Source: Erwinia persicina
GTDB lineage: Bacteria > Pseudomonadota > Gammaproteobacteria > Enterobacterales > Enterobacteriaceae
Direction: 5' to 3'
Length of the DNA: 64,000 nt
Assembly: GCF_014838825.1 (NCBI RefSeq)
Contig: NZ_JACYMO010000001.1
Location: forward strand, 1,268,981-1,332,980
The notes below the pieces were generated by a model. It was not told the origin of the DNA, ran no database searches, and saw only the letters and a list, made by a program, of their open reading frames with translations. Shown piece after piece: positions 44,232 to 54,353 of the stretch; positions within the stretch are counted from its first letter, which is position 1; each line of letters starts with the position of its first letter. Both the position numbers and the translations under genes were made by a program.

Positions 44232-46817
44232 ATGCCCATGAAGCAAAAATCGACAATAAAAAGAATAATTCACCACCGGGAGGCGAGCGGGCTGGTCAGA
44301 CAGCCAATGATTGCCATGCTTTTTTTGCTGGGCACATTATTCATTCTCGCTATTATTGCGCTGTTTTTTATCGCCGGCAGGCAGAATGCGCACGAAGATG
44401 AGCATTTCCGTTTATTAATGGGCAAGGCCATTGAAAACCGTCAGGAAATCATGCATTCGCACACCCTCGACAACGCTGACTGGGGAGAGGCTTATGAAAA
44501 CCTGCATCTGACCATCAATACCGAATGGGCGTGGGACAATCAGAACCTCGGCGCGTCGCTGTACCAGACCTTCCATTATGAGGGGATTTTTGTCATCTCC
44601 CCGGACGGACAGACCCGATACAGCGTCATTAACGGACAGCTGCATTTGCAGCTGGTTGAAAGCTGGCTGGGAACAGATCCGGTCCCCCGCCTGAAGGCGA
44701 TGCTTGCCACTGGCGGAGAGAAAGCCGTGTCGACCCTGGTGGTATCAGAGGGCCAGGTCACTCTGCTGAGTGCCGCCTGGATTTCACCCGGAGGGGACAG
44801 CAGCGTGATCAGCGACAGTGGCCCACGGTCGTTAATGATCTTTGCCGACCGTCTCACGCCTGAAAAGGTGAATAAAATGGCCCTTGAGTACGGCATCCGT
44901 GGCGCACATATTCTCAGCCCGCAGGTGCCCACCGATCCGGCCGCCAGCAACCGACTGATCCTGCCCGCGGCCGGTGGGCCGGTCAGCATAGCGTGGCAGA
45001 GCGATAATCCTGGCGAAGCCCTGTTAACGGGTCTTCTTCCTGCACTGGTATTACTGATGCTGGCCACCCTGTTCATCGCCTTTGTGCTGATGAAGAATGC
45101 GCTGCGCAAGGCACGGATGAGCGATGAAGCGCGTTTCCTGCTGGAGCAGAGCCAGCAGGCACTGCACAGCAGCGAATGCCGGTTCAGAGACGTGGCCGAA
45201 ACTACCACGGACTGGATTTGGGAGGCGGATGAAAACCTACGCTTTACCTGGATTTCCGAACGTTTTCCGGCCATCACCGGTTATCACATCTCTGACTGGA
45301 TGGGGCGTCCGGCGAGCGAATTTTTACTTAACGACAGCAATGCTGTGGCGCACCTGGCCGACCTTTGCCAGTCCGGTGGCCGCATCACTCTGCCCAACAG
45401 CCGTTATCTTTCAGCGCAGCAGCATCAGCGCTACTGCAATATGATCGTCAAGCGCGTGTTACTGCCCGGCGGGAAAACCGGTTTCCGCGGTACCGCTACG
45501 GACGTGACCCAGGAAGTGAAAGCACAGGAGCGGGTGCGCTATCTGTCGCATTTTGACGACCTCACCGGCCTGCCCAACCGCGTGCAGATGAAGGAGTTCC
45601 TTGAGGGGAAACTCAATTCTGAACCCACCGGGGGCGGTCAGCTCGCCATCATCATGGTCGACCTGGACAGGTTTAAACCCGTCAACGATGTCTACGGGCA
45701 CAGCGCAGGCGATACGGTGCTGCATGAGGTCTCCTCCCGCCTGCGCCGCTGTCTGCAAGCGTCCGGCATGGTGACCCGTCACGGCGGGGATGAGTTTATT
45801 ATTATTCTGCCCGAGGTGAAGCACAACGACGATATCGAACAGCTGTGTCGTCAGATCATTCAGGACATTAACGCCCCCTTCCTGGTGGGCGGCAGTGAAA
45901 TCTTTATCGGGGCCAGTCTGGGCATTGCGCTTGCCCCCCAGGATGCGCGTGCCGCCGGAGACCTGCTGCGCTATGCCGACATTGCGCTGTATAAAGCCAA
46001 AAATGAGGGGCGCAACCAGTGGGCCTTCTTCCAGCGCGATATGGGCGAAAAGATTGTTCAGCGCCGCGAGATGGAGCAGGAGCTGCGCGAAGGTATCCGC
46101 AGCGGTCAGCTCCGCCTGGTTTACCAGCCGCGTTACAGCACTAAATCCTGCCGCATCACCGGGGTCGAGGCACTGGTCAGGTGGCAGCACCCGCATCATG
46201 GCCTGCTGATGCCCGATCAGTTTATCCCGCTGGCAGAAGAAACCGGGCTGATTTACGCGCTCAGCGACTGGGTACTGGAGACGGCCTGCGCTGAAACCCG
46301 CTGCCATCTGCCGGGATTATCCGTGTCGGTCAACCTTTCCGCCGGGGAGTTCCAGGATAAAGGCCTGTACAACAGAATCAAAGAGGCGCTGGAAAAAACA
46401 GGCCTGGAAAGTTCGCGACTGGAAATCGAAGTCACCGAAAACGTCACGCTGCAGGACCCGGTTAAAACCCAGCAGATTATGCTGAAGATCAAAGCGCTGG
46501 GAGTGAAGTTTCTGATTGATGATTTCGGAACGGGCTTCTCCTCCCTGAGCTATCTGCGGACGTTTCCTTTTGACGGTATCAAACTTGATAAGTCCTTTAT
46601 TTTTCCGATGGAAGACTCCGCGCGCGCGCGCCAGATTGTGGAAAATATGGTGGGCCTTGGCAAGGCCTACGCGCTGGACGTGACCGCTGAGGGCGTTGAA
46701 ACCCAGTCCCAGCTGGAGCAGTTAACGCTGTTGCAGTGTGACAGCCTGCAGGGCTATTTCATTGGCCAGCCGGTGGCCATTGAGCGGCTGAAAGACTCAG
46801 CGTTCTGGCGGAGCTGA
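44232..46817 (+). CDS. Membrane GGDEF-EAL protein with CHASE4 and PAS domains
   Basis: An 861-residue c-di-GMP enzyme. Order of parts: first transmembrane helix about 27-49, periplasmic CHASE4-like sensor (55-255, with LDNADWGEAYE), second helix 263-287, PAS domain about 313-428, GGDEF domain (430-600, GGDEF at 518-522), EAL domain (610-860, EAL at 646-648, DDFGTG at 763-768, EGVET). Both active-site motifs are intact, so it could make or break c-di-GMP. The inhibitory I-site RxxD is absent: residues 509-512 read QASG. Its 3' end overlaps that of the convergent AraC gene by 21 bases. Confidence 0.93.
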   Translation: MPMKQKSTIKRIIHHREASGLVRQPMIAMLFLLGTLFILAIIALFFIAGRQNAHEDEHFRLLMGKAIENRQEIMHSHTLDNADWGEAYENLHLTINTEWAWDNQNLGASLYQTFHYEGIFVISPDGQTRYSVINGQLHLQLVESWLGTDPVPRLKAMLATGGEKAVSTLVVSEGQVTLLSAAWISPGGDSSVISDSGPRSLMIFADRLTPEKVNKMALEYGIRGAHILSPQVPTDPAASNRLILPAAGGPVSIAWQSDNPGEALLTGLLPALVLLMLATLFIAFVLMKNALRKARMSDEARFLLEQSQQALHSSECRFRDVAETTTDWIWEADENLRFTWISERFPAITGYHISDWMGRPASEFLLNDSNAVAHLADLCQSGGRITLPNSRYLSAQQHQRYCNMIVKRVLLPGGKTGFRGTATDVTQEVKAQERVRYLSHFDDLTGLPNRVQMKEFLEGKLNSEPTGGGQLAIIMVDLDRFKPVNDVYGHSAGDTVLHEVSSRLRRCLQASGMVTRHGGDEFIIILPEVKHNDDIEQLCRQIIQDINAPFLVGGSEIFIGASLGIALAPQDARAAGDLLRYADIALYKAKNEGRNQWAFFQRDMGEKIVQRREMEQELREGIRSGQLRLVYQPRYSTKSCRITGVEALVRWQHPHHGLLMPDQFIPLAEETGLIYALSDWVLETACAETRCHLPGLSVSVNLSAGEFQDKGLYNRIKEALEKTGLESSRLEIEVTENVTLQDPVKTQQIMLKIKALGVKFLIDDFGTGFSSLSYLRTFPFDGIKLDKSFIFPMEDSARARQIVENMVGLGKAYALDVTAEGVETQSQLEQLTLLQCDSLQGYFIGQPVAIERLKDSAFWRS

Positions 46818-47633
46818 CGCCAGCGCCTGCTGGCGAAATGCCAGCGGTGCCAGGCCGTAATGCTCTTTGAACAGACGTGAAAAATGAAATGGCGAGACAA
46901 ACCCGCACTGCTCGGCGATCAGCGCCACCGGCAGCGCACTGCGCGTCAGCAGGCGTTCCGCATGGCGCAGGCGCACGTCACGCAGGTAACGCGCGGGCGT
47001 CTGACGCAGGTGCCGCCGGAACAGGGCAATCAGATGGTTCACTGAGCAGTGGGCGCGTGCGGCAATATCCTCCAGCGCCAGCGGGTGCTGATAGCGCAGC
47101 GCAATATAGCGGCAGGCTTCACGTACCCCTTTGGGCATGGTCTGCCGCCCCTCATCGCGCGGCGGAATACCGCGTGAGGCGTAGTAATAGAGCAGGGTTT
47201 CGGCCAGCGAGATCAGCGCACGCGGGGCCCCTCCCGGCTGTGAGGTCAGACTGATACCCAGCTCCATCAGCTGCTCGACCTGATGATCGAAAGCAATGAC
47301 AGGCGGCAGTTGTGCCAGTTCAAGATTAAAATTCTCCGGCAGTGCGGCAAAATCCAGCTGGCACCAGATATGTTCGCTGGGGATAAGCGGGTCGAAACGA
47401 AACAGCTCACGCTGCCCCGGCAGCAGCAGCGCCAGAGCACCGGGCAGGAGCGGCAGGGAGTGCTGCGCCGTCTCAATGGTGACGCTACCACTCAGCAGGG
47501 CGATAAACTGGATCCCGCGCTGTATGCGTGGCCCGTAAACGTCCCCTGCCCCGTAGCGCGACAGACCGAAGTACCCCTCAATGACGGGCACCGTCAGTGT
47601 GATATCAGACATTTTTTTCAGCACTCTGGTCAT
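46797..47633 (-). CDS. AraC family transcriptional regulator
   Basis: A 278-residue regulator with an N-terminal AraC-type ligand-binding domain (LSRYGAGDVYGPR, LPGALALLLPGQRELF) and a C-terminal two-helix DNA-binding domain (AHCSVNHLIALFRRHL, CGFVSPFHFSRLFKEHYGLAPLAFR). It is divergent from the IolE-like/Gfo pair, 132 bases away, and most likely activates it in response to the sugar they use. A start at residue 8 (47612) is also possible. Its end lies inside the end of the GGDEF-EAL gene. Confidence 0.87.
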   Translation of the reverse strand: MTRVLKKMSDITLTVPVIEGYFGLSRYGAGDVYGPRIQRGIQFIALLSGSVTIETAQHSLPLLPGALALLLPGQRELFRFDPLIPSEHIWCQLDFAALPENFNLELAQLPPVIAFDHQVEQLMELGISLTSQPGGAPRALISLAETLLYYYASRGIPPRDEGRQTMPKGVREACRYIALRYQHPLALEDIAARAHCSVNHLIALFRRHLRQTPARYLRDVRLRHAERLLTRSALPVALIAEQCGFVSPFHFSRLFKEHYGLAPLAFRQQALASAPPER

Positions 47634-47765
47634 GTACCCCCCGCCCCCGTACAGGCTATCTTTTCTCCACTCTTCAGCCGGATAGCGGCTAATGCAACAC
47701 CGGACTGCGCGCAGAGCGCGATTATGCGACGCACTTCAAACTTTGATTTCAGACAGGAGAAAATT

Positions 47766-48659
47766 ATGGCCAATGCCAACGTGCGTCTGGGCGTCAGTCC
47801 GCTCGCCTGGACCAACGACGTGCTGGAAGATCTGGGGGATGATGTCAGCGCATTACAGTGTATGCAGGAGGCGGCCGCCGCAGGCTATCAGGGGATTGAG
47901 CTGGGCCGTAAGTTTCCCCGCGAACCGTCGCAACTCACGCCACTGCTACAGGAAACCGGCCTGTCGCTGGCCTCCGGCTGGTTTTCCGGCACCCTGGCAG
48001 ACATCAGCGTCCAGCAGGAACTGCATAACGTTGCCGCCCACGCCCGCCTGCTGCAGGCGCTGGGCTGTTCGGTGATGGTATACGGCGAGTGCGGCGGGAT
48101 GCCGGGCGAAACGCCGCTGGATCTCGGCCTCTCTCACTCCCCCGGACTCAGCGGGATTGACGTCGATGCCTACGCGCGGCGTATCAGCCAGTTTGCCTCG
48201 GCGCTGCATCAGGAATATGGCCTGACGCTGGCCTACCACCATCATCTGATGATGCTGGTTGAGCACCAGGATGAGATTGAACGTTTCTTTACCGCCACGA
48301 CCGGTGACGTCGGAATGTTGCTGGATACCGGACACGCCGTGGCCGCAGGCTGCGATCTGCGGGCGCTGATCCGGCAGTTCGGCAGCCGCATCTGCCATAT
48401 CCATCTGAAAGATATTCGCCGTGCGCGGCTGGATCAGGTGTTTGCACAGGATGAGAGTTTTAATCAGGGGGTACGCGGCGGCATGTTCACCGTCCCCGGC
48501 GACGGCAGCATCGATTATCAGCCCGTAGTGGACTTTGTCAGCCACGGCGGCTATCGCGGCTGGCTGATCGTCGAAGCCGAGCAGGACCCACGGCAAGCGC
48601 CGCCGGTGCCCACCGTCACCCGCGCTTTACATCACATCAACGCTCTTTTTTCGCTGTAG
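47766..48659 (+). CDS. Sugar phosphate isomerase/epimerase, IolE-like (inosose dehydratase family)
   Basis: A 297-residue xylose-isomerase-like TIM barrel, nearest by eye to IolE (2-keto-myo-inositol dehydratase): LGVSPLAWTNDVLEDLGD near the N-terminus and GIELGRKFPREP are hallmark segments. Metal-ligand candidates are in AYHHHLMMLVE, LLDTGHAVAAG, ICHIHLKD and WLIVEAE. The start at 47766 has an AGGAGA site; the longer open frame upstream runs through the AraC promoter region and is not coding. It is cotranscribed with the Gfo/Idh/MocA gene. Confidence 0.88.
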   Translation: MANANVRLGVSPLAWTNDVLEDLGDDVSALQCMQEAAAAGYQGIELGRKFPREPSQLTPLLQETGLSLASGWFSGTLADISVQQELHNVAAHARLLQALGCSVMVYGECGGMPGETPLDLGLSHSPGLSGIDVDAYARRISQFASALHQEYGLTLAYHHHLMMLVEHQDEIERFFTATTGDVGMLLDTGHAVAAGCDLRALIRQFGSRICHIHLKDIRRARLDQVFAQDESFNQGVRGGMFTVPGDGSIDYQPVVDFVSHGGYRGWLIVEAEQDPRQAPPVPTVTRALHHINALFSL

Positions 48660-48669
48660 GAGAATTGCC

Positions 48670-49842
48670 ATGTCTGACACTCTGAATATTGGCCTGATCG
48701 GCTCCGGCTTTATGGGCCAGGCCCATGCTGACGCCATTCGCCGTGCCGCCCTGCTCTATCCGGACCTGCCGAAAACGCCAGTGCTTTACGCCATCGCCGA
48801 CCAGAACCAGGCACTGGCTGAGCAGGCGGCAACGCGCTTCGGTGCGCTGCACGCTTACGGCGACTGGCGCGAGATGTTACAGGATCCGAATATTGACGTG
48901 ATTGACATCACCTCTCCCAATCATCTTCATCACCCGATGGCGCTGGCCGCGATTGCCGCCGGGAAACACGTGTACTGCGAAAAACCGCTGGCGGTGACCG
49001 AGCCTCAGGCGCGCGAAATGGCTCAGGCAGCACAGCGGGCCGGCGTCAAAACCATGGTGGCCTTTAACAACATCAAAACCCCGGCCGCACAGCTGGCAAA
49101 GCAGCTGATTGAACGTGGTGAAATCGGCACACCGGTGCGCTTTCGCGGCACGTTCGACCAGGGTTTTTATAACGACCCGGAGCTTCCCTGGTCGTGGCGC
49201 TGCTCAAAGGCACTGGCAGGTTCCGGCTCGCTGGGGGATCTGGGAGCGCATACCCTGTCAGTGGCGCAGTATCTGATGGGCGGCGTGTCTGAGGTCTGCG
49301 CCAGCGGGCAGACGTATCTGAAAACCCGGCCAGTGCCGGGCGTGGACAGCGGCTACGCCAGCAAGGTGGAAGCCAATGCTGAACGCCGTGAGGTGGAAAA
49401 TGACGATCAGATGCAGTGTCTGATGAGCTTTACCAGCGGTGCCGCCGGGGTTATTGAATCATCCCGAATTGCCGCCGGACGAATTTTTGGCGTCTACTGG
49501 GAAGTTTCCGGGACGGAAGGCACGCTGTATATGGACGGTGAACGTTTCAATGAACTGCAGGTGTTTCGTTTTAACGACGATAAGCGCGATCGTGGTTTCA
49601 AAACCCTGTATGCCGGCAGTCAGATCCCCTCCTACTCGGCGTTTTTTGGCTTTGATTTTGGCGGCGGCGGGCTGGGTTATTTCGATGTCAAAGTGCTGGA
49701 GGTGCATGACCTGGTGCAGGGCATCTGCCGGGACGACGACTGTTATCCAAACTTCAACTTTGGCTGGGAGAATCAGCGCATCCTGCAGGCGATTGAGGAT
49801 TCGATGGATCAGCGCCGCTGGATCGCTGTGGGAAGAGGTTAA
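48670..49842 (+). CDS. Gfo/Idh/MocA family oxidoreductase
   Basis: A 390-residue NAD(P)-dependent sugar or inositol oxidoreductase. The Rossmann loop GLIGSGFMGQAHA is at residues 8-20 and the catalytic-lysine motif EKP at 104-106. The C-terminal domain includes LGDLGAHTLSVAQYLMGG. Paired with the IolE-like enzyme it could form a two-step oxidation/dehydration or a keto-sugar route. The gene starts 10 bases after the preceding stop, with TAGGAGAA as ribosome binding site. Confidence 0.88.
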   Translation: MSDTLNIGLIGSGFMGQAHADAIRRAALLYPDLPKTPVLYAIADQNQALAEQAATRFGALHAYGDWREMLQDPNIDVIDITSPNHLHHPMALAAIAAGKHVYCEKPLAVTEPQAREMAQAAQRAGVKTMVAFNNIKTPAAQLAKQLIERGEIGTPVRFRGTFDQGFYNDPELPWSWRCSKALAGSGSLGDLGAHTLSVAQYLMGGVSEVCASGQTYLKTRPVPGVDSGYASKVEANAERREVENDDQMQCLMSFTSGAAGVIESSRIAAGRIFGVYWEVSGTEGTLYMDGERFNELQVFRFNDDKRDRGFKTLYAGSQIPSYSAFFGFDFGGGGLGYFDVKVLEVHDLVQGICRDDDCYPNFNFGWENQRILQAIEDSMDQRRWIAVGRG

Positions 49843-49849
49843 CCCGCGC

Positions 49850-49877
49850 AGGGGCGAACAGTAACAGTTTCGCCCCT
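49850..49877 (+). terminator. Weak convergent terminator between the Gfo gene and yfcA
   Basis: AGGGGCGAA/TTCGCCCCT, a 9-bp stem with a 10-base loop, is followed by only two T residues (TTATAG). It lies right at the yfcA stop codon. Confidence 0.4.
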
Positions 49878-50674
49878 TATAGCTGATGCAACCACGCGGC
49901 GATGTCCGCGCCGTGGCTGTCGTACAGCAGTTTGGCGCTCATCACCGCCGAGACGATGACAATCATCGGGCGGATCAGCGTCTGTCCGCGGGTCAGCACC
50001 ATACGTGCCCCCAGCCGGGCACCGCATACCTGACCGGCCAGCATCACCAGGCCCACCAGCCACACCACTTTCCCGCCCAGCATAAACAGCAGCAGGCCAC
50101 CGAGGTTAGAGGTGAAGTTCAGTACTTTGGCGTGGGCGGTGGATTTGGCCAGGTTATAGCCACACAGGGTGACAAACGCCAGCGCGTAAAATGATCCGGC
50201 ACCGGGACCAAAGAATCCGTCATAGAAGCCGACGCAGCCCCCGGCCACCAGCGCAAACGGCAGTCCGTGCAGGCGGCGCTGGCGATCCTCTTCGCCAATC
50301 TTCGGCATCAGCAGAAAATAGAGGCCAATCGCGATCACCAGCAGCGGCAGCAGCTGCCGCAAAATATCGCCCTTGACGTGCTGAACCAGCAGCGCGCCAC
50401 TGATCGAACCTAAAAAGGTCAGCGCGATGTTCAGCTTTTGTTCGCGCAGATCCACCGCCTTACGGCGGATAAAGTACAGGCTGGCCGAAAACGATCCTCC
50501 TACGGACTGCAGCTTGTTGGTCGCCAGCGCCTGCGCGGGTGAAAGCCCGGCCGCCAGCAGCGCAGGCACGGTCAGTAAGCCGCCGCCGCCCGCAATAGCA
50601 TCAATAAACCCTGCCAGTAAGGCCACCAGAAACAGTACGCCGAGCAGCCACGGAGCCACGTTTACCCATTCCAT
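49877..50674 (-). CDS. yfcA: TSUP family membrane transporter YfcA
   Basis: YfcA is a 265-residue membrane protein of the TauE/SafE (TSUP) family of anion exporters; its substrate is unknown. The duplicated motif is visible in both halves (GFIDAIAGGGGLLTVPALLAAGL and GGCVGFYDGFFGPGAGSFYALA). It lies 14 bases downstream of mepA, as in E. coli, and is convergent with the Gfo gene. Confidence 0.93.
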   Translation of the reverse strand: MEWVNVAPWLLGVLFLVALLAGFIDAIAGGGGLLTVPALLAAGLSPAQALATNKLQSVGGSFSASLYFIRRKAVDLREQKLNIALTFLGSISGALLVQHVKGDILRQLLPLLVIAIGLYFLLMPKIGEEDRQRRLHGLPFALVAGGCVGFYDGFFGPGAGSFYALAFVTLCGYNLAKSTAHAKVLNFTSNLGGLLLFMLGGKVVWLVGLVMLAGQVCGARLGARMVLTRGQTLIRPMIVIVSAVMSAKLLYDSHGADIAAWLHQL

Positions 50675-50688
50675 TTTTTCTCAGCGCC

Positions 50689-51516
50689 TTACAGTCGGTG
50701 GTTATCCAGCAGAGCCTGGCAGGATGGCGGTAACGGCGGTGGCTCACGCTTCACCGGCGGTGTACTGCCCGGTTTAGGCGGGGCGAACCAGCTTTGCAGC
50801 TCGGCACCGCAGCCATCGCCCGGCGGCGGGATGGGCTGATCCTGACACTCCAGGCTGCCCGCCGGGCAGCGCAGACGCACGTGCATGTGCGCACGGTGCT
50901 GGAACCACGGCCGCACTTTACGTAACCAGTCACGGTCGGCTCCGGCATCGGCACACAGCTGCTTTTTGATCGCCGGGTTAACGAAGATGCGTGTCACATC
51001 ATCATCTTTCGCGGCCAGCTTGATCAGGCTGTCGATTTCCGGCTGCCAGTGGCGGGCCACCACGTTTTTACCGTCGGCGGCCACCAGGTCGAGCGGCTGA
51101 GGCTTCAGCAGCATCTGCTGTGTCCAGCGCTGCTTCGGTAGCTGAAGCCAGATATCGACGTCCAGACCAGACTGATGGCTGGCGTGACCGCTGCTGAAGC
51201 GCCCGCCTGCCGCCATGCCCATATCCCCGACCAGCACCTCCCCCAGCCCCAGCTGGCGGGTGCGGGTACTGAGGCGCTGAATAAAGGCGATCAGATCAGG
51301 GTGACCATAGTAGCGACGCTGATCGGTACGCATGACCTGGTAACCGGAGGCTTCCAGCGGCAGCGGCTGCGCGCCGATAATGCAGCCGTTAGAAAAGGCT
51401 CCGATGGACTGTGGCACGCCGGCTACCGGCTGTTGAATGGTCTGCCACGGCGTGGCGGCCTGACCGGTCGTCGAGATCAGCAGCGCACACAGCGCCATCA
51501 GCGTTTTTTTCATCAT
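50689..51516 (-). CDS. mepA: Penicillin-insensitive murein endopeptidase MepA
   Basis: MepA is a periplasmic LAS-type metallopeptidase that cuts DD- and LD-crosslinks in peptidoglycan. The product has 275 residues including a signal peptide (to about GQA). The zinc-binding region is in [16 protein letters not shown], and the second His motif in [10 protein letters not shown]. The ATG pair at 51516/51513 leaves two possible starts; the first directly follows the aroC stop codon. It is part of aroC-mepA-yfcA. Confidence 0.96.
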   Translation of the reverse strand: MMKKTLMALCALLISTTGQAATPWQTIQQPVAGVPQSIGAFSNGCIIGAQPLPLEASGYQVMRTDQRRYYGHPDLIAFIQRLSTRTRQLGLGEVLVGDMGMAAGGRFSSGHASHQSGLDVDIWLQLPKQRWTQQMLLKPQPLDLVAADGKNVVARHWQPEIDSLIKLAAKDDDVTRIFVNPAIKKQLCADAGADRDWLRKVRPWFQHRAHMHVRLRCPAGSLECQDQPIPPPGDGCGAELQSWFAPPKPGSTPPVKREPPPLPPSCQALLDNHRL

Positions 51517-52602
51517 TTACCAGCGCGGATAAGAGGTTTCTACATCAGCATTCTGCGCGCGGTGGCGCAGCAGGTGATCCATCAGCACAATCGCCATCAT
51601 CGCTTCGGCAATCGGCACCGCACGGATGCCCACGCACGGATCGTGACGGCCTTTAGTGATCATCTCGACTTCTTCACCGCTGCGGGTCAGCGTTTTCCCC
51701 GGTACGGTGATACTGGAAGTCGGTTTCATCGCCAGGTTAGCGATAATGCACTGACCGCTGCTGATACCGCCCAGAATACCGCCAGCGTGGTTGCTCTGGA
51801 AACCGCTGGCACGGATTTCATCCCGGTGTTCACTGCCGCGCTGGCCGACCACGGCAAAGCCGTCGCCAATTTCGATACCTTTCACTGCATTGATGCTCAT
51901 CAGCGCGTGCGCCAGGTCAGCGTCCAGACGGTCAAAGACCGGTTCACCCAGGCCCGCCGGAACGTTTTCTGCCATTACGGTCACTTTGGCACCGATGGAG
52001 TCCCCCTCTTTTTTCAGGGCACGCATCAGTTCGTCCAGGGCTTCAATTTTGTCCGGGTCCGGGCAGAAGAACGGGTTCAGTTCAACCTGATCCCAGTCTT
52101 TCAGTTCGCAGGCAACGTCGCCAATCTGTGCCAGATAGCCGCGCACGATAATGCCGTGCTTCATCTCCAGGTACTTTTTGGCAATCGCCCCGGCCGCCAC
52201 GCGCATTGCCGTTTCACGCGCAGAAGAACGTCCGCCGCCGCGATAGTCGCGGAAGCCGTATTTCTGATCGTAGGTGTAGTCCGCATGGCCCGGACGATAG
52301 AGATCTTTGATCGTGCCGTAATCCTGCGAGCGCTGATCGGTGTTCTCAATCAGCAGGCCGATACTGGTGCCGGTGGTTTTCCCTTCAAACACCCCGGACA
52401 GAATTTTCACCTGGTCCGGCTCGCGGCGCTGGGTGGTGTAGCGTGAAGTGCCAGGACGGCGGCGATCGAGATCGTGCTGCAAATCAGCTTCGGTCAGCGG
52501 GATGCCCGGCGGCACGCCATCGACGATGCAGCCCAGAGCGATGCCGTGCGATTCGCCAAACGTTGTGACCCGAAAAACTTGTCCAATGGTATTACCCGCC
52601 AT
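51517..52602 (-). CDS. aroC: Chorismate synthase AroC
   Basis: AroC makes chorismate from EPSP with reduced FMN, the last step of the common aromatic pathway. The 361 residues show the three family signatures: [35 protein letters not shown] and the C-terminal [17 protein letters not shown]. The length fits. It follows prmB by 27 bases and abuts mepA. Confidence 0.98.
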   Translation of the reverse strand: MAGNTIGQVFRVTTFGESHGIALGCIVDGVPPGIPLTEADLQHDLDRRRPGTSRYTTQRREPDQVKILSGVFEGKTTGTSIGLLIENTDQRSQDYGTIKDLYRPGHADYTYDQKYGFRDYRGGGRSSARETAMRVAAGAIAKKYLEMKHGIIVRGYLAQIGDVACELKDWDQVELNPFFCPDPDKIEALDELMRALKKEGDSIGAKVTVMAENVPAGLGEPVFDRLDADLAHALMSINAVKGIEIGDGFAVVGQRGSEHRDEIRASGFQSNHAGGILGGISSGQCIIANLAMKPTSSITVPGKTLTRSGEEVEMITKGRHDPCVGIRAVPIAEAMMAIVLMDHLLRHRAQNADVETSYPRW

Positions 52603-52629
52603 GACTTACTTCCTCGCTAAAAGTGATCA

Positions 52630-53562
52630 TCAGTCTTTATAAATTTTAAAATGATGCTGTGCGTCGATAATTTGCTGTTTAGTCAGCATAAACACGCCAT
52701 CCCCGCCGTTATCAAACTCCAGCCAGGTGAAAGGCACATCCGGGTACTGGTCGATCATATGCACCATGCTGTTACCCACTTCGCAAATCAGCACGCCCTG
52801 GTCGCTGAGATAGTCCGGGGCACAGGCCAGAATACGGCGCACCAGCTTCAGGCCATCGCTGCCTGCGGCAAGGCCCAGCTCCGGCTCGTGGCGGTATTCA
52901 TTAGGCAGGTCGTCCATATCATCCGCGTCCACATACGGCGGATTCGTCACAATCAGATCGTACTGGGTCTTTGGCAGCTCGCGGAACAGGTCAGCGCGGA
53001 TCGGCGTCACGTTGTGGTCAAGACCGTGTGCGCCAATGTTCTGCTCGGTCACCGCCAGCGCGTCGGTAGAGATGTCAACGGCATCCACTTCCGCATCCGG
53101 GAAGGCATAGGCACAGGCGATGGCGATACAGCCGCTGCCGGTACACATATCGAGGATGTGCTGGGGATCCTGACTGATGATACCGTCAAAGTGGCTGTTA
53201 ATCAGCTCACCAATCGGTGAACGCGGCACCAGCACACGCTCATCCACATAAAATTCGTGCCCGCAAAACCAGGCTTTATTGGTGAGGTAGGCCACCGGGA
53301 TCCGTTCATTAATGCGGCGGATCACGCGCTCAACAATACGGTGGCGCTCGCTGGAGGTCAGGCGCGCGTTGCGCATATCTTCCGGAATATCCAGCGGCAG
53401 ATAGAGCGTAGGGAGCACCAGCTGAACGGCTTCGTCCCAGGGATTGTCGGTGCCGTGGCCATACCAGATATCAGCGGCAGAAAAGCGGCTGACCGACCAG
53501 CGCAACATATCCTGAATAGTGTGCAGCTCATTGACTGCTTCATCGACGAAAATTTTGTCCAA
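52630..53562 (-). CDS. prmB: Ribosomal protein L3 glutamine methyltransferase PrmB
   Basis: PrmB methylates a glutamine of ribosomal protein L3 during 50S assembly. It is a 310-residue SAM-dependent methyltransferase with the glutamine-methylating motif NPPY ([11 protein letters not shown]), the SAM loop [15 protein letters not shown] and the N-terminal helical domain. It is first in a unit with aroC, divergent from smrB. Confidence 0.97.
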   Translation of the reverse strand: MDKIFVDEAVNELHTIQDMLRWSVSRFSAADIWYGHGTDNPWDEAVQLVLPTLYLPLDIPEDMRNARLTSSERHRIVERVIRRINERIPVAYLTNKAWFCGHEFYVDERVLVPRSPIGELINSHFDGIISQDPQHILDMCTGSGCIAIACAYAFPDAEVDAVDISTDALAVTEQNIGAHGLDHNVTPIRADLFRELPKTQYDLIVTNPPYVDADDMDDLPNEYRHEPELGLAAGSDGLKLVRRILACAPDYLSDQGVLICEVGNSMVHMIDQYPDVPFTWLEFDNGGDGVFMLTKQQIIDAQHHFKIYKD

Positions 53563-53761
53563 AGTGCCCTCCGCAGGCCGTTCTGTTAAACCCGGGCGCT
53601 AGTTTGCCACGAAGCTTGAGATAATTCAGCGCGGGGGGGTGAAAAAGCTGAGATTTGTTTCAGCCGCAGGCGCGGAAAAGGTAGACTGACGGCAGAAAAC
53701 GCATGTTATGGCCCTTTAACTGGTGTCATGGCCCTCACCTAACGCATAGCGATCGCAGAGA

Positions 53762-54319
53762 ATGAGTAAAAAAGAGAATCTGAATGCAGAAGACCTGGCG
53801 CTGTTTCGCGGGCTGATGGCCGGCACGCGTAAGCTGGCCCAGGACACCATTGTCCACAAGCCGCTGCGTAAAAAAACAGACCATGTGCCGCAGAAGCGCC
53901 TGCTGTCAGAGCAGATGGATAACAGCCACTATTTTTCAGATGAATTTCAGCCGCTGCTGGCCAGTGAAGGTGCGGTGCGTTATGTACGTGCGGATGTTGA
54001 CCATTATGAGCTGAAGAAGCTGCGTCGCGGGGATTATAGCCCGGAAATTTTTCTCGATCTGCACGGATTAACCCAGAAGCAGGCCAAGGAGGAACTGGGT
54101 GCGCTGATTGCCGCCTGTCGCCGCGAACATATCTTTTGCGCCAGCGTGATGCACGGCCACGGCAAACATGTTCTTAAACAGCAGACGCCGCTGTGGCTGG
54201 CCCAGCACCCCATGGTGATGGCCTTTCATCAGGCACCAAAGCTGTTTGGTGGGGATGCGGCACTGCTGGTGCTGATTGAAATCGAAGAGTGGCTGCCGCC
54301 AGAACTGATGTTGCCGTAG
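53762..54319 (+). CDS. smrB: Ribosome-rescue endonuclease SmrB
   Basis: SmrB cleaves mRNA at collided ribosomes to start rescue. The 185-residue protein has a basic N-terminal extension and a C-terminal Smr domain with [16 protein letters not shown] and the catalytic HGHGKHVL. It is nearly collinear with E. coli SmrB (YfcN). It stands alone between divergent prmB and convergent sixA. Confidence 0.96.
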   Translation: MSKKENLNAEDLALFRGLMAGTRKLAQDTIVHKPLRKKTDHVPQKRLLSEQMDNSHYFSDEFQPLLASEGAVRYVRADVDHYELKKLRRGDYSPEIFLDLHGLTQKQAKEELGALIAACRREHIFCASVMHGHGKHVLKQQTPLWLAQHPMVMAFHQAPKLFGGDAALLVLIEIEEWLPPELMLP

Positions 54320-54320
54320 G

Positions 54321-54345
54321 GGCGGACCGGTTGATCCGGTCCGCC
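54321..54345. terminator. GC-rich hairpin between convergent smrB and sixA
   Basis: GGCGGACCGG/CCGGTCCGCC, a perfect 10-bp stem with a 5-base loop, lies between the two genes. Neither strand has a T-run after it, so termination efficiency is uncertain. Confidence 0.4.
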
Positions 54346-54353
54346 GCCGTCGA

